NCBI GenBank assembly: GCA_036272195.1
Contig: DATAZE010000016.1
Location: 1-64,000 of the forward strand
Length of the DNA: 64,000 nucleotides
Reading direction: 5' to 3'
DNA from: DASXHY01 sp036272195
GTDB lineage: Bacteria > Verrucomicrobiota > Verrucomicrobiia > Limisphaerales > DASXHY01
The notes under the pieces were generated by a model that saw nothing but the letters and a program-made list of their open reading frames with translations, searched no databases and had not been told where the DNA came from. Shown here piece after piece: positions 1 through 8,802 of this stretch; position 1 is the stretch's first letter; each line of letters opens with the position of its first letter. The position numbers and the translations under genes are program-made.

Positions 1-41
1 CCATCGAGCTTGAAAACCTAAGCTACTTTATCCAAGACTAA
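1..41 (+). CDS. possible C-terminal end of an upstream gene (partial)
   Basis: One frame is open from base 3 to a TAA stop at 39-41 and would encode the tail IELENLSYFIQD. The stop lies 13 bases before the stop of the convergent zinc-ribbon gene, which is normal spacing for the end of a real gene. Thirteen codons are too few to identify a family, so this is only a candidate for the end of a protein encoded outside the window. Confidence 0.3.
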   Translation, partial: IELENLSYFIQD

Positions 42-54
42 TCTGCAGCGCGCA

Positions 55-414
55 TTACGCCGCAACCGCTTTGCTGCGGCGCTTTTTAACTGGTTTCACG
101 GGAGCCACGGGTTCAACGGGAGCTTCCTGCAATTCCAGATAGAGATACCTGCCGCAACTGTCGCAAAGCTGAATGTCGCGGTCCTGCATGAGCGTGGTAA
201 TCACGCCGATGGGCAGACGCATGTGGCAACCGGCGCAGACCTGATTGCGAACTACGGCTACTCCTTTTTTGTCCCGCGCGCGTAATCTATCGTAGTGTCC
301 GAGAATCGGTTCCGGGATGGCGGCGCGAAGATCGGCGATTTGTTTGTTGGTCCCCTTTTCGTCCCCGAATTCAATCAACTGCAGTTTCAAAAGATTTTGG
401 ATGGTCGCATTCAT
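55..414 (-). CDS. short C4-type zinc ribbon protein
   Basis: This is a 119-residue protein with two CxxC pairs, C60-AG-C63 and C84-DS-C87, about 20 residues apart, which form a probable zinc ribbon. The pattern (CAGCHMRLP then LCDSCGRYLY) matches the C-terminal zinc-ribbon domain of the DUF164 family. Members of that family are usually about 240 residues with a long N-terminal coiled coil, so this is a short version with only a brief helical N-terminus. The C-terminal tail is rich in Pro, Val and Lys. Family function is poorly known; nucleic-acid or protein binding is inferred. The ATG at 412-414 is the only good start. Confidence 0.7.
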   Translation of the reverse strand: MNATIQNLLKLQLIEFGDEKGTNKQIADLRAAIPEPILGHYDRLRARDKKGVAVVRNQVCAGCHMRLPIGVITTLMQDRDIQLCDSCGRYLYLELQEAPVEPVAPVKPVKKRRSKAVAA

Positions 415-603
415 AAAGCGAACTAACTGTCATTACATAACCAGCCAGAACACGCAAGGACGAATTTACGACGCTATGTATGCTGCAGTGACATAAATTT
501 GAATAAGGAAAGCCGGAATGGAGGAAATACGGAGAGATTTTTTCTCAGGAGAAGAGGTTCAAGTCTGTCACGAGGTTTGTGAAGAATCCCTTGATTTATA
601 ACG

Positions 604-1914
604 TCAACGTGCGTTATTTGCCCACGCTCGCAGTTGCTGAATTGCGTCGTACAAAACGCCGGCTTCACCACGGAAATCGCGTGAACCTTTCGGTTCGCCG
701 GTCTTTACGTCATACCATTCAAAAAATCCTTTGTTTTTGAGAACGCGGTCGAGCATCGGGTTCAACTCTGCGTATGCCTGATCGACTAACCCATTCGCGA
801 TCAACGCTTGAATCATTCGCCCGCCGAACCATGTCCAGTCGCCGGCATTCTGATACGTGTAGGGCGGCAGGTTGGGGAAAGCCGACAACGGGTAAGGCGG
901 ATAGACGGTCATCCCGATGGTGGCGTGTTTTTCTTGAGCGGCGGCCGCGAGGAATTGACGATTGATTTCCCGGATTTCGGATTTGCCATGCAACCCGGCC
1001 AGGATGGCGCAGGTGGTTCCACCGGTATAAAGAATTTCACGCTCATTGAAATCGGCAGGAAACGGACTCCCGTTCAGATAGAGGTGCGGGATGTATTTCT
1101 GCGCTTTGACGTCCCAAAGATTTTTGCGGATGTTCTTTTTGAGAGTCGCGGCTTGTTTTTTCCAATTGATGTCCGATTTGAAATCTTTCGGCTCGATCGC
1201 AAGAAAATCGTTGATGGCGATCAGGAACATCGCGTTGTCGTAGATGTCTATGGCCCATTTAGTCTTGTCGTTGACCGCAACGCCCCAGCCACTTTCTGCC
1301 TGGACGTCACCCCAATCAATGGTGGTTGCGCCGGTAACCAAGCCGTATTTTTCCGACAAGCGCTCCTTAAGGACATACTTCAGCGCAGCCTCCAATCGCT
1401 GCAGTACGGTGCGGCCACCGATGTCTTCCGTCAGGATGCTTTGATCGCCAGTGGCATCGATGTATTTCCGGACAGCCTGAATCAATGACGATTCCTGATC
1501 CGTCTCGACGGTGTTTTTATGCGCCGACCAACCGGGAGCAAGGTCTGAGTGCGCATATTTGTATCCGACATTCGCCTGGTCGGATTTGATGACGCCATCG
1601 GGAATATTTCCGTCGTCCCCCTGGACTTTGAAGAACAGAAGCAATCGTTCCTTCACTTCTTCTTTGGGATGAACCCGCAGCGAACCATTGATGAATGTGT
1701 TGAAATCGCGAATCCAAATTTCGCCATACGAGGTTCCCGCATTGAAACTTTTCAAAAGGTCCAATGCCATGCCTTGAACTGTGTCCAAGCGTTTGTCCTG
1801 AGAAATCTGTTGGGCAAGTTCGGAGGCGCCGCAGTTCCCCAATAAGGAAACGGCGAAAATGGGTCCGATAATTCGACGCAGCAACCCAAGGTTAAAAGTT
1901 CTCGCTTTGTTCAT
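604..1914 (-). CDS. secreted six-hairpin glycosidase-like protein
   Basis: The protein has 436 residues if translation starts at the ATG at 1914. That start places a basic, hydrophobic signal sequence (ARTFNLGLLRRIIGPIFAVSLLG) at the N-terminus; the frame stays open 25 codons upstream. The body has motifs typical of (alpha/alpha)6 six-hairpin glycosidases: GEIWIRDFNTFI, DGNIPDGV, TDQESSLIQAV and TGGTTCAILAGL, with many Trp and acidic residues. It probably cleaves a glycan or oligosaccharide outside the cytoplasm. Substrate and exact GH family cannot be assigned by eye. It stands alone, divergent from the phosphodiesterase gene. Confidence 0.6.
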   Translation of the reverse strand: MNKARTFNLGLLRRIIGPIFAVSLLGNCGASELAQQISQDKRLDTVQGMALDLLKSFNAGTSYGEIWIRDFNTFINGSLRVHPKEEVKERLLLFFKVQGDDGNIPDGVIKSDQANVGYKYAHSDLAPGWSAHKNTVETDQESSLIQAVRKYIDATGDQSILTEDIGGRTVLQRLEAALKYVLKERLSEKYGLVTGATTIDWGDVQAESGWGVAVNDKTKWAIDIYDNAMFLIAINDFLAIEPKDFKSDINWKKQAATLKKNIRKNLWDVKAQKYIPHLYLNGSPFPADFNEREILYTGGTTCAILAGLHGKSEIREINRQFLAAAAQEKHATIGMTVYPPYPLSAFPNLPPYTYQNAGDWTWFGGRMIQALIANGLVDQAYAELNPMLDRVLKNKGFFEWYDVKTGEPKGSRDFRGEAGVLYDAIQQLRAWANNAR

Positions 1915-2287
1915 ATATTTGGTCAATACAGCGAATTCAATTTCTTCGAAGCGCCGCTGATTGGCAATGAATAAACTTAAGGAATGCAAATGGAAGTAAG
2001 GGATGAGGACTTCATACCATGGGTATAGTTAGAGGGTAAGGGTTATAAGAAACTGGGGACTGGAAAGTCCCCAGAACCCGCAGCCTGGAAAGGCTGCGCT
2101 ACAGCGTAGCACGGACATTCCTGTCCGGGGGTTTGGCCGACTTTCTTGTAGCCTGACTCTCACCCACTTTGTACCGGAGAGGGAGATCAGAGCACGCGTT
2201 CGGTAATTCACCTTCAGTTCCGATCGCACCCGATAAACTATTGATTCAACGCTTGGAACCGAGAGCATTTTTATATTAATTAGATCA
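1915..2287. other. divergent intergenic region carrying a dispersed repeat
   Basis: This spacer separates two divergent genes and must contain both promoters. Most of its centre (about 2029-2172) is copy A of the 145-base dispersed repeat. The last 110 bases are plain sequence before the GTG start of the phosphodiesterase. No RNA gene or further ORF was recognised. Confidence 0.6.
2029..2172. repeat. 145-base dispersed palindromic repeat, copy A
   Basis: It is close to identical by eye over about 135 bases to the element at 9681-9828, sharing GGGGACTGGAAAGTCCCC, then CCCGCAGCCTG.AAAGGCTGCG, then CGGACATTCCTGTCCG. Each of these is itself a small inverted repeat. The right end (CTCACCCACTTT) matches the terminal inverted repeat of copy B, but the left end has decayed. 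No coding potential was seen. Confidence 0.75.
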
Positions 2288-3100
2288 GTGCCTGCGAGCG
2301 CCGAAAAACTACTGGCGGCTGATGGCCCGCTGATCATTGGTCATCGCGGCTGTTGCGCAATCGCGCCCGAAAATACCCTGCCCTCGTTTCAGCTCGCGCT
2401 CGATGCGGGCGCGGAATTGGTGGAGTTGGATTATCAACACAGTAAAGACGGCGTGCCGATGGTCATTCACGACGCCATTCTGGACCGAACCACGAATGCG
2501 CGGAAAAAGTGGAAGGCCCGGCGAATCAAGGTTTCAAAAAGGACGGCGGCGGAAATTCAAACGCTGGATGCGGGAAGCTGGTTTGATGCAAAATTTAACG
2601 GCGCGAAGGTTCCGCTGTTGACGGAGGCATTGGATTTCATTTGCGGCCATGGCGGAGTGGCGGTTATCGAGCGCAAGTCGGGCGATGCGGAAACGCTGGC
2701 GAAATTGCTGCGAGAACGGGAGCTCGTCAACAAAGTCATCGTGATTGCGTTTGATTGGAAATTTCTGTGCGAGTTTCACCAATTGGAACCGAAGCAAATT
2801 CTGGGCGCGCTCGGCCCGCCGGCGCGCTTGAGCAATGGGCGGAGGCCGGTGCATGTGCGGCGAGCGCTTGGTGCGCGATTGAAGGACTTGGAAAAAACGG
2901 GGGCGAAAATCGCAGCATGGAATCGAAAAGTTTCGAAGCGTTCCATTCAGGGCGCAAGTAAACGAGGATTAAGAGTATGGGTCTACACCGTGGATGAGTC
3001 CAGGATGGCTCGACGGCTTATCAAAAGCGGCGTCAGCGCAATTATCACGAACGATTTAAGACTAAAAAACGCCCCCGGAATTGCCAGCATTCCAAAATAG
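2288..3100 (+). CDS. glycerophosphodiester phosphodiesterase
   Basis: This 270-residue GDPD-family TIM-barrel enzyme hydrolyses glycerophosphodiesters to glycerol-3-phosphate and an alcohol. The family signature is clear: H19-R-G, then APENTLPSF, E46-x-D48, and the DGVPMVIHD loop with H61. The later acidic residue of the usual EIK motif appears as VIERKSG. No signal peptide is visible, so it is probably cytoplasmic. The start is a GTG at 2288. The gene ends 4 bases before the stop of the convergent hydroxylase gene. It could take part in phospholipid turnover, but no lipid genes adjoin it. Confidence 0.88.
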   Translation: MPASAEKLLAADGPLIIGHRGCCAIAPENTLPSFQLALDAGAELVELDYQHSKDGVPMVIHDAILDRTTNARKKWKARRIKVSKRTAAEIQTLDAGSWFDAKFNGAKVPLLTEALDFICGHGGVAVIERKSGDAETLAKLLRERELVNKVIVIAFDWKFLCEFHQLEPKQILGALGPPARLSNGRRPVHVRRALGARLKDLEKTGAKIAAWNRKVSKRSIQGASKRGLRVWVYTVDESRMARRLIKSGVSAIITNDLRLKNAPGIASIPK

Positions 3101-3103
3101 GTT

Positions 3104-4273
3104 TTAACTCACCAATTCCTGCGCCGAAGACTTATTTCTCCGAAATGGGTATTTGAGTTGTTTAATATAGCCGAGGGGAACCGGGTGCCCTTCGATCCCA
3201 TAACCGCTCGGCCATTGGCTCCCTGGAAAATGATACGTGCCGAAGAGCCGGTCCAGCCAGGGGAAGTGAATGGAAAAATTGACATCGATGGCTTCTTTTT
3301 CAATCCCGTGATGCCAGTGATGAAAGCGAGGCGTGACGAGCAGTTTTTCCACCAAAGGAAACTTCCAATTCAAGTTGGCGTGGACGAAAGTTGAATAAAG
3401 ATACACCACGAAAATATAACCGTTCACCGCCGCGGGTATGAACCCCAGCACGAACATCGGTATCACGGTGGTTGCACGCAAAATCAGAATTTCCAAAAAG
3501 TGCATCCGCGCGCCCGCGATCCAATCCAGGTTTCGCGCCGAGTGATGCACAGCGTGAAATTGCCACAGCCATGGCACGCGATGGAACGCACGATGCACCC
3601 AGTATTGCACAAGGTCGGTGAGGACCATGATGGCGACAAATTGCACCGCGAGGGGCAGTCCGCCCACCCACGCGCGCGTGGTTGTGAGCGGGGCAATCAA
3701 CAGGATTCCCCTCGCTGGAATAAAAGTAAGGAACGTGAGTATTTGGACCAACAAGCTGCTCACGAGAAAATAAAACAAATCTTCGCGCCATTCCTCGCGG
3801 AAAATGTGCTGAGCGTTGCGGTGCGCAAAAATTCGCTCCAGCGGAACGAAGAGGAAACCTGTAAAAAGGATTCGTAGTACAAAAAAATCCAGGCCCAGGT
3901 AAAATGGCGTGTAGTCCTTCACCGCCTGGGTGGCTGCGGAGCCGCCCAGCATGGCTGCAAGTATTGTGGCCGAGACACCGAAGGTGCCAAGCACCTTGCC
4001 GGGTCGTAATGCGAGGCTCAGCGCCGAGAAGGCAAATGCCGTCAGCAGTAGGATGTGGAGCCCGACACGGAACCAGGAATTTTCGTAGAGATGATGCGTT
4101 TCGGGAATAGAGAACGCTCCCGGCATTCGCAAAGCGATGACTAAACCCAAACCAGCCAGGCCCAATACCAGCCCCAGCACGCCACTGATCCAGCCGCTGC
4201 CAAACCGGCGCAAGCCTGTGGGAGCTTCCAACTCACGACGGAGTTCCATGCGTGCCGCGTGCAGTTTGCTCAT
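3104..4273 (-). CDS. fatty acid hydroxylase / sterol desaturase family membrane protein
   Basis: The 389-residue membrane protein carries the histidine clusters of the fatty acid hydroxylase superfamily: HRAFHRVPWLWQFHAVHH, a later HANLNW, and TPRFHHWHHG. These ligate a di-iron centre that uses O2 to hydroxylate or desaturate a lipid. The histidine domain occupies the C-terminal half. The N-terminal half adds about four transmembrane segments (starting GVLGLVLGLAGLGLVIALR), making the protein longer than minimal members. It lies 48 bases downstream of aspS on the same strand. The substrate is unknown; hopanoids, carotenoids and fatty acids are all possible. Confidence 0.82.
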   Translation of the reverse strand: MSKLHAARMELRRELEAPTGLRRFGSGWISGVLGLVLGLAGLGLVIALRMPGAFSIPETHHLYENSWFRVGLHILLLTAFAFSALSLALRPGKVLGTFGVSATILAAMLGGSAATQAVKDYTPFYLGLDFFVLRILFTGFLFVPLERIFAHRNAQHIFREEWREDLFYFLVSSLLVQILTFLTFIPARGILLIAPLTTTRAWVGGLPLAVQFVAIMVLTDLVQYWVHRAFHRVPWLWQFHAVHHSARNLDWIAGARMHFLEILILRATTVIPMFVLGFIPAAVNGYIFVVYLYSTFVHANLNWKFPLVEKLLVTPRFHHWHHGIEKEAIDVNFSIHFPWLDRLFGTYHFPGSQWPSGYGIEGHPVPLGYIKQLKYPFRRNKSSAQELVS

Positions 4274-4321
4274 AATTAAAGCCTATAGAAAACCGCCGCA
4301 AAAACAGTCCAAAAGAAGCGA

Positions 4322-6121
4322 TTATTCCTTCTTTGGCACTTTCAATTCGATGTGGAGATCGCGGAGTTGCTTGGGCTCGACGGTGCCGGGGGAATCGGTC
4401 ATCAGGTCGGTGCCTTTGGCGGTTTTCGGGAAGGCGATGACGTCGCGGATGCTCGGGGTGCCGCAGAGTATCGCGCAAAGACGATCGAAGCCCAAGGCGA
4501 TGCCTCCGTGCGGCGGCGCGCCGTACTTGAAGGCTTCCAACATGTAACCGAAACGAGCTTTGACCATTTCGGGCGGAATTTGCAGCACCTCTTCGAAAAC
4601 GGTTTTTTGTACTTCGGGCTGGTGAATACGAATTGAGCCGCCACCGAGTTCGACGCCGTTCACGACCATGTCGTAATGCTGGCCGCGAACTTTTTTTGGA
4701 TCGGTTTTGAGCATCGGGATATCCTCGGTCACCGGCGCGGTAAACGGGTGATGGCTCGAATACCACCGGTTCTGTTCGCGGTCGAAGCCGAGCAGCGGAA
4801 ATTCGATGACCCACAAGAAATCGAAGCGGTCGGCCGGAATCGTGAGCTTCCCCTGCCCTTTTAAAACGTCCGCGCAGTAAAGCCGGATTTTACCGAGGAT
4901 TTCGCAGGCGGTGAGCCATTGGTCGGCGGCGAACAAAATCAAATCGCCTTCCTCGATTTTCAGTTTTGAAATCAGCGCCTGCTTTTCGGTCTCGCTGAAG
5001 AATTTCACGATGGGCGATTTCCATTCGCCGCCTTCGACCTTGATGTAAGCGAGGCCTTTGGCACCGAAGCTCTTGGCGTATTCGGTCATGGTCTCAATCT
5101 GGCCCTGCGTGGCGCCGGCCATGCCTTTTGCGTTGAGCGCCTTGACAACACCGCCGTTGGCGATGGCGCCGCTGAACACTTTGAAGGTGCTGGCGCGAAA
5201 TTCCTCGGTGAAGTCCATGAGTTCCATACCAAAGCGCGTGTCGGGCTTATCGATGCCGTAACGGTTCAACGCTTCTTCGAAGCTGATGCGCTTGAAGGGC
5301 GTGGGGATGTCCATGCCGAGGGCGACTTTCCAAATCCGTTTCAGCACACCTTCGATGAGATTGTAAATGTCTTCGCGCTCGATGAAACTCATCTCGATAT
5401 CGAGCTGCGTGAATTCAAGCTGGCGGTCGGCGCGCTGGTCTTCATCGCGGAAACAGCGGGCGAGTTGGTAATAACGCTCGACGCCGGCGACCATGAGGAT
5501 TTGCTTGAACTGCTGCGGTGATTGCGGCAGTGCGTAGAATAATCCGGGGTTCGTGCGCGCCGGAACGAGAAATTCGCGCGCGCCTTCGGGCGTGGATTTG
5601 AATAGCGTGGGCGTTTCCACTTCGAGGAAGCCCTGCTCTTCCATGAACACGCGCGTGGCGGTGGCGACCTTACTGCGGAGGCGGAGGTTGCGGGCCATCT
5701 CCGGACGGCGCAAATCCAGGTAGCGATATTTCAACCGCAATTCCTCGTTCACTTTGCTGGCGACTTCGGGATCATCCACGGGGAATGGCAGGACTTCGGC
5801 AAAGTTTAAAACTTCGAGATTTTTTGCGACGACTTCGATTTCGCCGGTAACAATTTTTGGGTTGTTGGTCCCGGCGGGGCGTTGACGGACGATGCCGGTG
5901 ATGCTGATGACGCATTCGCTACGGAGAGAGGCGGCTTTTTCGAAAAGATCCTTCGGCATGTCCGAGGGATCAAAAACGGATTGGGTGCGGCCTTCGCGGT
6001 CGCGGATATCGATGAAGATGAGTCCGCCGAGGTCGCGGCGCGAATGGACCCAACCGGACAAGGTGACCGTCTGCCCGATATGGCTCGGGCGCAATTCGTT
6101 GCAATGATGCGTTCGTTTCAT
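4322..6121 (-). CDS. aspS: aspartyl-tRNA synthetase
   Basis: This 599-residue class II synthetase of bacterial type charges tRNA-Asp with aspartate. It has an OB-fold anticodon domain (GWVHSRRDLGGLIFIDIRDR), the catalytic core (QSPQQFKQILMVAGVERYYQ, then CFRDEDQRADRQLEFTQLD), a GAD insertion in the middle, and motif 3 (GIALGFDRL). The ATG at 6121 gives the usual N-terminus MKRTHHCNEL; the frame is open 17 codons further upstream. Leu rather than His in the RRDLGG loop resembles discriminating enzymes such as that of E. coli, so specificity for tRNA-Asp alone is inferred. Confidence 0.96.
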   Translation of the reverse strand: MKRTHHCNELRPSHIGQTVTLSGWVHSRRDLGGLIFIDIRDREGRTQSVFDPSDMPKDLFEKAASLRSECVISITGIVRQRPAGTNNPKIVTGEIEVVAKNLEVLNFAEVLPFPVDDPEVASKVNEELRLKYRYLDLRRPEMARNLRLRSKVATATRVFMEEQGFLEVETPTLFKSTPEGAREFLVPARTNPGLFYALPQSPQQFKQILMVAGVERYYQLARCFRDEDQRADRQLEFTQLDIEMSFIEREDIYNLIEGVLKRIWKVALGMDIPTPFKRISFEEALNRYGIDKPDTRFGMELMDFTEEFRASTFKVFSGAIANGGVVKALNAKGMAGATQGQIETMTEYAKSFGAKGLAYIKVEGGEWKSPIVKFFSETEKQALISKLKIEEGDLILFAADQWLTACEILGKIRLYCADVLKGQGKLTIPADRFDFLWVIEFPLLGFDREQNRWYSSHHPFTAPVTEDIPMLKTDPKKVRGQHYDMVVNGVELGGGSIRIHQPEVQKTVFEEVLQIPPEMVKARFGYMLEAFKYGAPPHGGIALGFDRLCAILCGTPSIRDVIAFPKTAKGTDLMTDSPGTVEPKQLRDLHIELKVPKKE

Positions 6122-6332
6122 TTTAAATCCAAAAGTCAGGGCTCGACCAAGTCTCGCCCCACCATCAGGCAAAGCGAACGCGCATAGTGGCGGTGATTGC
6201 GCCCGATTTCAAAGAAAAACTCAGAGCTTTTTAGCTATCCAACGCCGGACTTTCTCCTCGGAAGGTATGGGGTGAATGCCGCGTTGTCGAGGGACGGCCA
6301 TTGGGCGTAATCTCCTCGGAAAACCCAAACAT

Positions 6333-6836
6333 ATGACTGTAAAAATTAACATTCCCATTGACGATCGGACTCTCACCCGGAAAACCATCCTGCTGGTGGA
6401 AGACGACCCCAATGACGAAGAATTGACGCTGCGCGCGCTGCGCAAAAGCAACATTCGGAATGAAGTAATCGTTGCCCGTGACGGACAGGAGGCGCTGCAA
6501 CTGCTGTTTGGGCAGGAAAGATTTATTGATGGAGAAATTGACCAGTTGCCTGCGGTTGTCTTGTTGGATTTAAAGCTGCCGAAGGTGAACGGGATCGAGG
6601 TGCTGCGAAAAATCCGCACTGACCCACGCACGCGCCGACTGCCCGTGGTGGTGCTGACCAGTTCACGGCTGGAGCGCGATCGGGACGAGGTCTACGATCT
6701 GGGCGCAAATAGCTATATCACGAAGCCGGTGGATTTTGAGAAATTCTGCGAGGCAGTCGGGCACCTGGGGATGTATTGGGTGCTGTTGAATGAGCAACCT
6801 CCAATCCATCAGATGCGGAGGGAAGTGGTGACATAG
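6333..6836 (+). CDS. single-domain response regulator (Rcp1-like)
   Basis: This 167-residue receiver has no output domain. The acidic pair lies in TILLVEDDPNDEE, the phosphoacceptor Asp in VVLLDLKLPKVNG, and the conserved Lys in SYITKPVDF. The long beta4-alpha4 region and the C-terminal tail (MYWVLLNEQPP) are typical of Rcp1/CheY-like receivers that work with phytochrome or hybrid kinases. It stands alone, so its kinase is not evident; four related receivers lie at 36.9-39.0 kb. The ATG at 6333 was chosen because it sits close to the receiver fold. Confidence 0.85.
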   Translation: MTVKINIPIDDRTLTRKTILLVEDDPNDEELTLRALRKSNIRNEVIVARDGQEALQLLFGQERFIDGEIDQLPAVVLLDLKLPKVNGIEVLRKIRTDPRTRRLPVVVLTSSRLERDRDEVYDLGANSYITKPVDFEKFCEAVGHLGMYWVLLNEQPPIHQMRREVVT

Positions 6837-6857
6837 GGTCAACGATCCGTTCCAAAA

Positions 6858-6932
6858 GTAGCAGCCGAGGTAACGAGGCTCAAATATCCTTAGACGGGAA
6901 TCCAGTCAGAGCTTCCTGACGTCGGCTGCTAC
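6858..6932. repeat. inverted pair of an AGAGCCTCCTTACGTCGGCTG-type repeat
   Basis: GTAGCAGCCGAGGTAACGAG (6858) and its imperfect reverse complement ending GTCGGCTGCTAC (6932) face each other across about 25 bases and can fold into a long hairpin. Single copies of the same unit occur near 15621, 31806 and 36836. It lies between the receiver gene and the convergent lipoprotein gene. Confidence 0.65.
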
Positions 6933-6964
6933 AATTAGGACTCGCGACGTCGCCTCCTACGAAA

Positions 6965-7423
6965 TTACTGCGACTTCCTTAACGGGCGATCTATTTCATC
7001 GTAAAACCAAAGTCCGTTCGTCAACTTTTGGAATTCACGGCCGCTCACCTCTTCCGGTGTATTTGTAACTCCTACAGCGTAGGCAATAAAACCCATATTA
7101 TGAGAACCGTCCGGTTGAAACATGACATCTAAGCTGTCGTCGTGGCAAATAATCAATGCGGGACGGAGCCGACGAATGTTATTCGGGAGCTTCGGATCGG
7201 CGGGAGAAGGAAACGATACGTCAGGATCGTTTTCCCCGTAAGTCTTCCAGTTGGAATCATGGTTAAAATCACGGCGCGTCTGCATGACTTGTCGATAGGA
7301 AGTTAACAGGGCTTTGTGGTCAGTACCAAATAGCAGACTTTGTTTTTTGTGCTCAACCACTCTTTCAGACGAGCAAGCGGCAAAAAGCCCGACACACAGG
7401 AGAACGGAAGCGAATTTAAGCAT
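6965..7423 (-). CDS. small putative lipoprotein of unknown function
   Basis: The product has 152 residues starting MLKFASVLLCVGLFAAC. It has a signal peptide with a lipobox (LFAAC) and would be lipidated at C17. The mature part is soluble, with no family recognised. It contains the segment LRPALIICHDDSLDVMFQPD. The ATG at 7423 lies 13 bases after the larA stop on the same strand, so it could be co-transcribed with larA, although no functional link is apparent. A longer frame from 7453 would overlap larA and bury the signal peptide, so the shorter start is preferred. Confidence 0.65.
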   Translation of the reverse strand: MLKFASVLLCVGLFAACSSERVVEHKKQSLLFGTDHKALLTSYRQVMQTRRDFNHDSNWKTYGENDPDVSFPSPADPKLPNNIRRLRPALIICHDDSLDVMFQPDGSHNMGFIAYAVGVTNTPEEVSGREFQKLTNGLWFYDEIDRPLRKSQ

Positions 7424-7436
7424 CGTTGATATCGAT

Positions 7437-8696
7437 CTATTTCCCATTCCCACCCGCCCAAGTCGGCGGGTGTTCGAGTTGGAAGAGCATTTCGCCGGCT
7501 TTGGGGACTAGTAGAATTCCTTCGTCTTCGCGATTTGCGAAGTCTTCCTGGCGTATGCTTTTTGGGTCCCGATAACCGAGATTGATTTTGCGACAGATTG
7601 ATTCGGGTATGCCCGTCGCCAAAGTGACTTGCACGCGGCACTTCTCAACGCCGTTTTCATATGTGCCGATGCCGCGGACGTGGGTTGAGTGGGCAACCAC
7701 GCCCCACGGATAATGCTCGAACTTGTCCCATTGCTTTAAAAAATAATCGCGGCAGTGATAACCGATTTCGCTGATTAGCTTGCCGTGGGTGACGGAAATC
7801 TCGTACACGTGCGGGGCGTAAATGATGAGTTCGCCGCCGTCGGCGACAACCGGCTCCAGCTTGTACATGCATTTGCCGGCCACCCAGATTTCGTCATACA
7901 TGGACGGGGCGCAGGAGAGCACGGTCTTGAAGGGCTTGGAGCGGCGTGTGATATGAATCTCCCGCGAAAGCTCGCTGGCCTGGTCCCAGGCGACCTCGGG
8001 TGTGCCGGCGAAAAGCCCGCGGAGGGATTTATCCGGCGCCACGACCATCGCGAAGCAGAGCTTGTCTACGTTCACCATTGCGCCGGCGCGATCCACGACT
8101 TTGCGGACGGGCGTCCATTTATTGCCAATGATCATCGGGTTGGTGCAAACCGCACCGAGCCAATGGAAGAAATTTAAAATTCTTGGACCGCCGACGCCCG
8201 GGAACAAATATTTGTTGCCCCCGGAGAATCCAACCACCTCGTGCGGGAACACCGGCCCGCAAATAATAATTTGATCGTAGTTAAAAACGAGTTTGTTGAT
8301 TTCTACCGAGACATCCATGGAGAACAAACCACCGGTCAATTCGCTGATGTCCCTGGCGGGAATGGTGCCGATCTCTTTCAATGCGGCAGGATTGTCCCAT
8401 TCATGATTGAAAAATTGGACGTTGCGATATTGGCCGCGGCGTTCTTCGAGCGAAATTTCGAGGCGTCCGCAGATGGCATCCTCAGACATCGGCGGATGCG
8501 TGCCGAGCGCGATCAGGATATCGAAGGATTTTGTGACCGAGGCGATTCGCTGGTGCAGCGTCTTGAACATCAGGCCGACGGGCGCGGTGCGAGTGCCGTC
8601 CGGGATGATGAGCAAAATCTTTTTGCCGCGATAGTTTTCAGGCGGGCAAGTTTTGGCGATGATTTCCGCGACTTGCTGGGATGAAACAACGTTCAT
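7437..8696 (-). CDS. larA: LarA-family nickel-pincer racemase/epimerase
   Basis: This 419-residue member of the lactate racemase catalytic family interconverts 2-hydroxyacid stereoisomers using a nickel-pincer nucleotide. Visible motifs are PDGTRTAPVG, GTHPPMS, and HEVVGFSGGNKYLFPGV followed by NFFHWLG. The His-to-Lys spacing of 10 and the Lys-to-His spacing of 16 match H174, K184 and H200 of the Lactobacillus plantarum enzyme, and GTHPP supplies the equivalent of H108. The metal site therefore looks intact. The cofactor genes larB, larC and larE are not in the window. With a sugar-acid type dehydrogenase next to it, the substrate may be a sugar acid rather than lactate (inference). Confidence 0.85.
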   Translation of the reverse strand: MNVVSSQQVAEIIAKTCPPENYRGKKILLIIPDGTRTAPVGLMFKTLHQRIASVTKSFDILIALGTHPPMSEDAICGRLEISLEERRGQYRNVQFFNHEWDNPAALKEIGTIPARDISELTGGLFSMDVSVEINKLVFNYDQIIICGPVFPHEVVGFSGGNKYLFPGVGGPRILNFFHWLGAVCTNPMIIGNKWTPVRKVVDRAGAMVNVDKLCFAMVVAPDKSLRGLFAGTPEVAWDQASELSREIHITRRSKPFKTVLSCAPSMYDEIWVAGKCMYKLEPVVADGGELIIYAPHVYEISVTHGKLISEIGYHCRDYFLKQWDKFEHYPWGVVAHSTHVRGIGTYENGVEKCRVQVTLATGIPESICRKINLGYRDPKSIRQEDFANREDEGILLVPKAGEMLFQLEHPPTWAGGNGK

Positions 8697-8700
8697 GTTT

Positions 8701-8757
8701 CTCAAATTAACACAAAATCTTACGCTAATTACACGAATTTTCGCGAATTGCAGAACA
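8701..8757. repeat. dispersed AT-rich repeat of the 'acgcgaattacacgaatt' type
   Basis: This AT-rich stretch contains AATTACACGAATTTTCGCGA. It resembles parts of the repeats at 13741-13775 and 25204-25235, which use the same words (cgaatt, aacacgaatt). It lies directly upstream of larA. Confidence 0.5.
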
Positions 8758-8802
8758 ACTGAGCCGATTTAAAGATTCGCAGCGATTCGAGATTCTTGTT
8801 TT

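Noticed and set aside
6940..6961. possible further repeat unit (CTCGCGACGTCGCCTCCTACG)
   Set aside because: It shares only a few words with the family and cannot be aligned convincingly.
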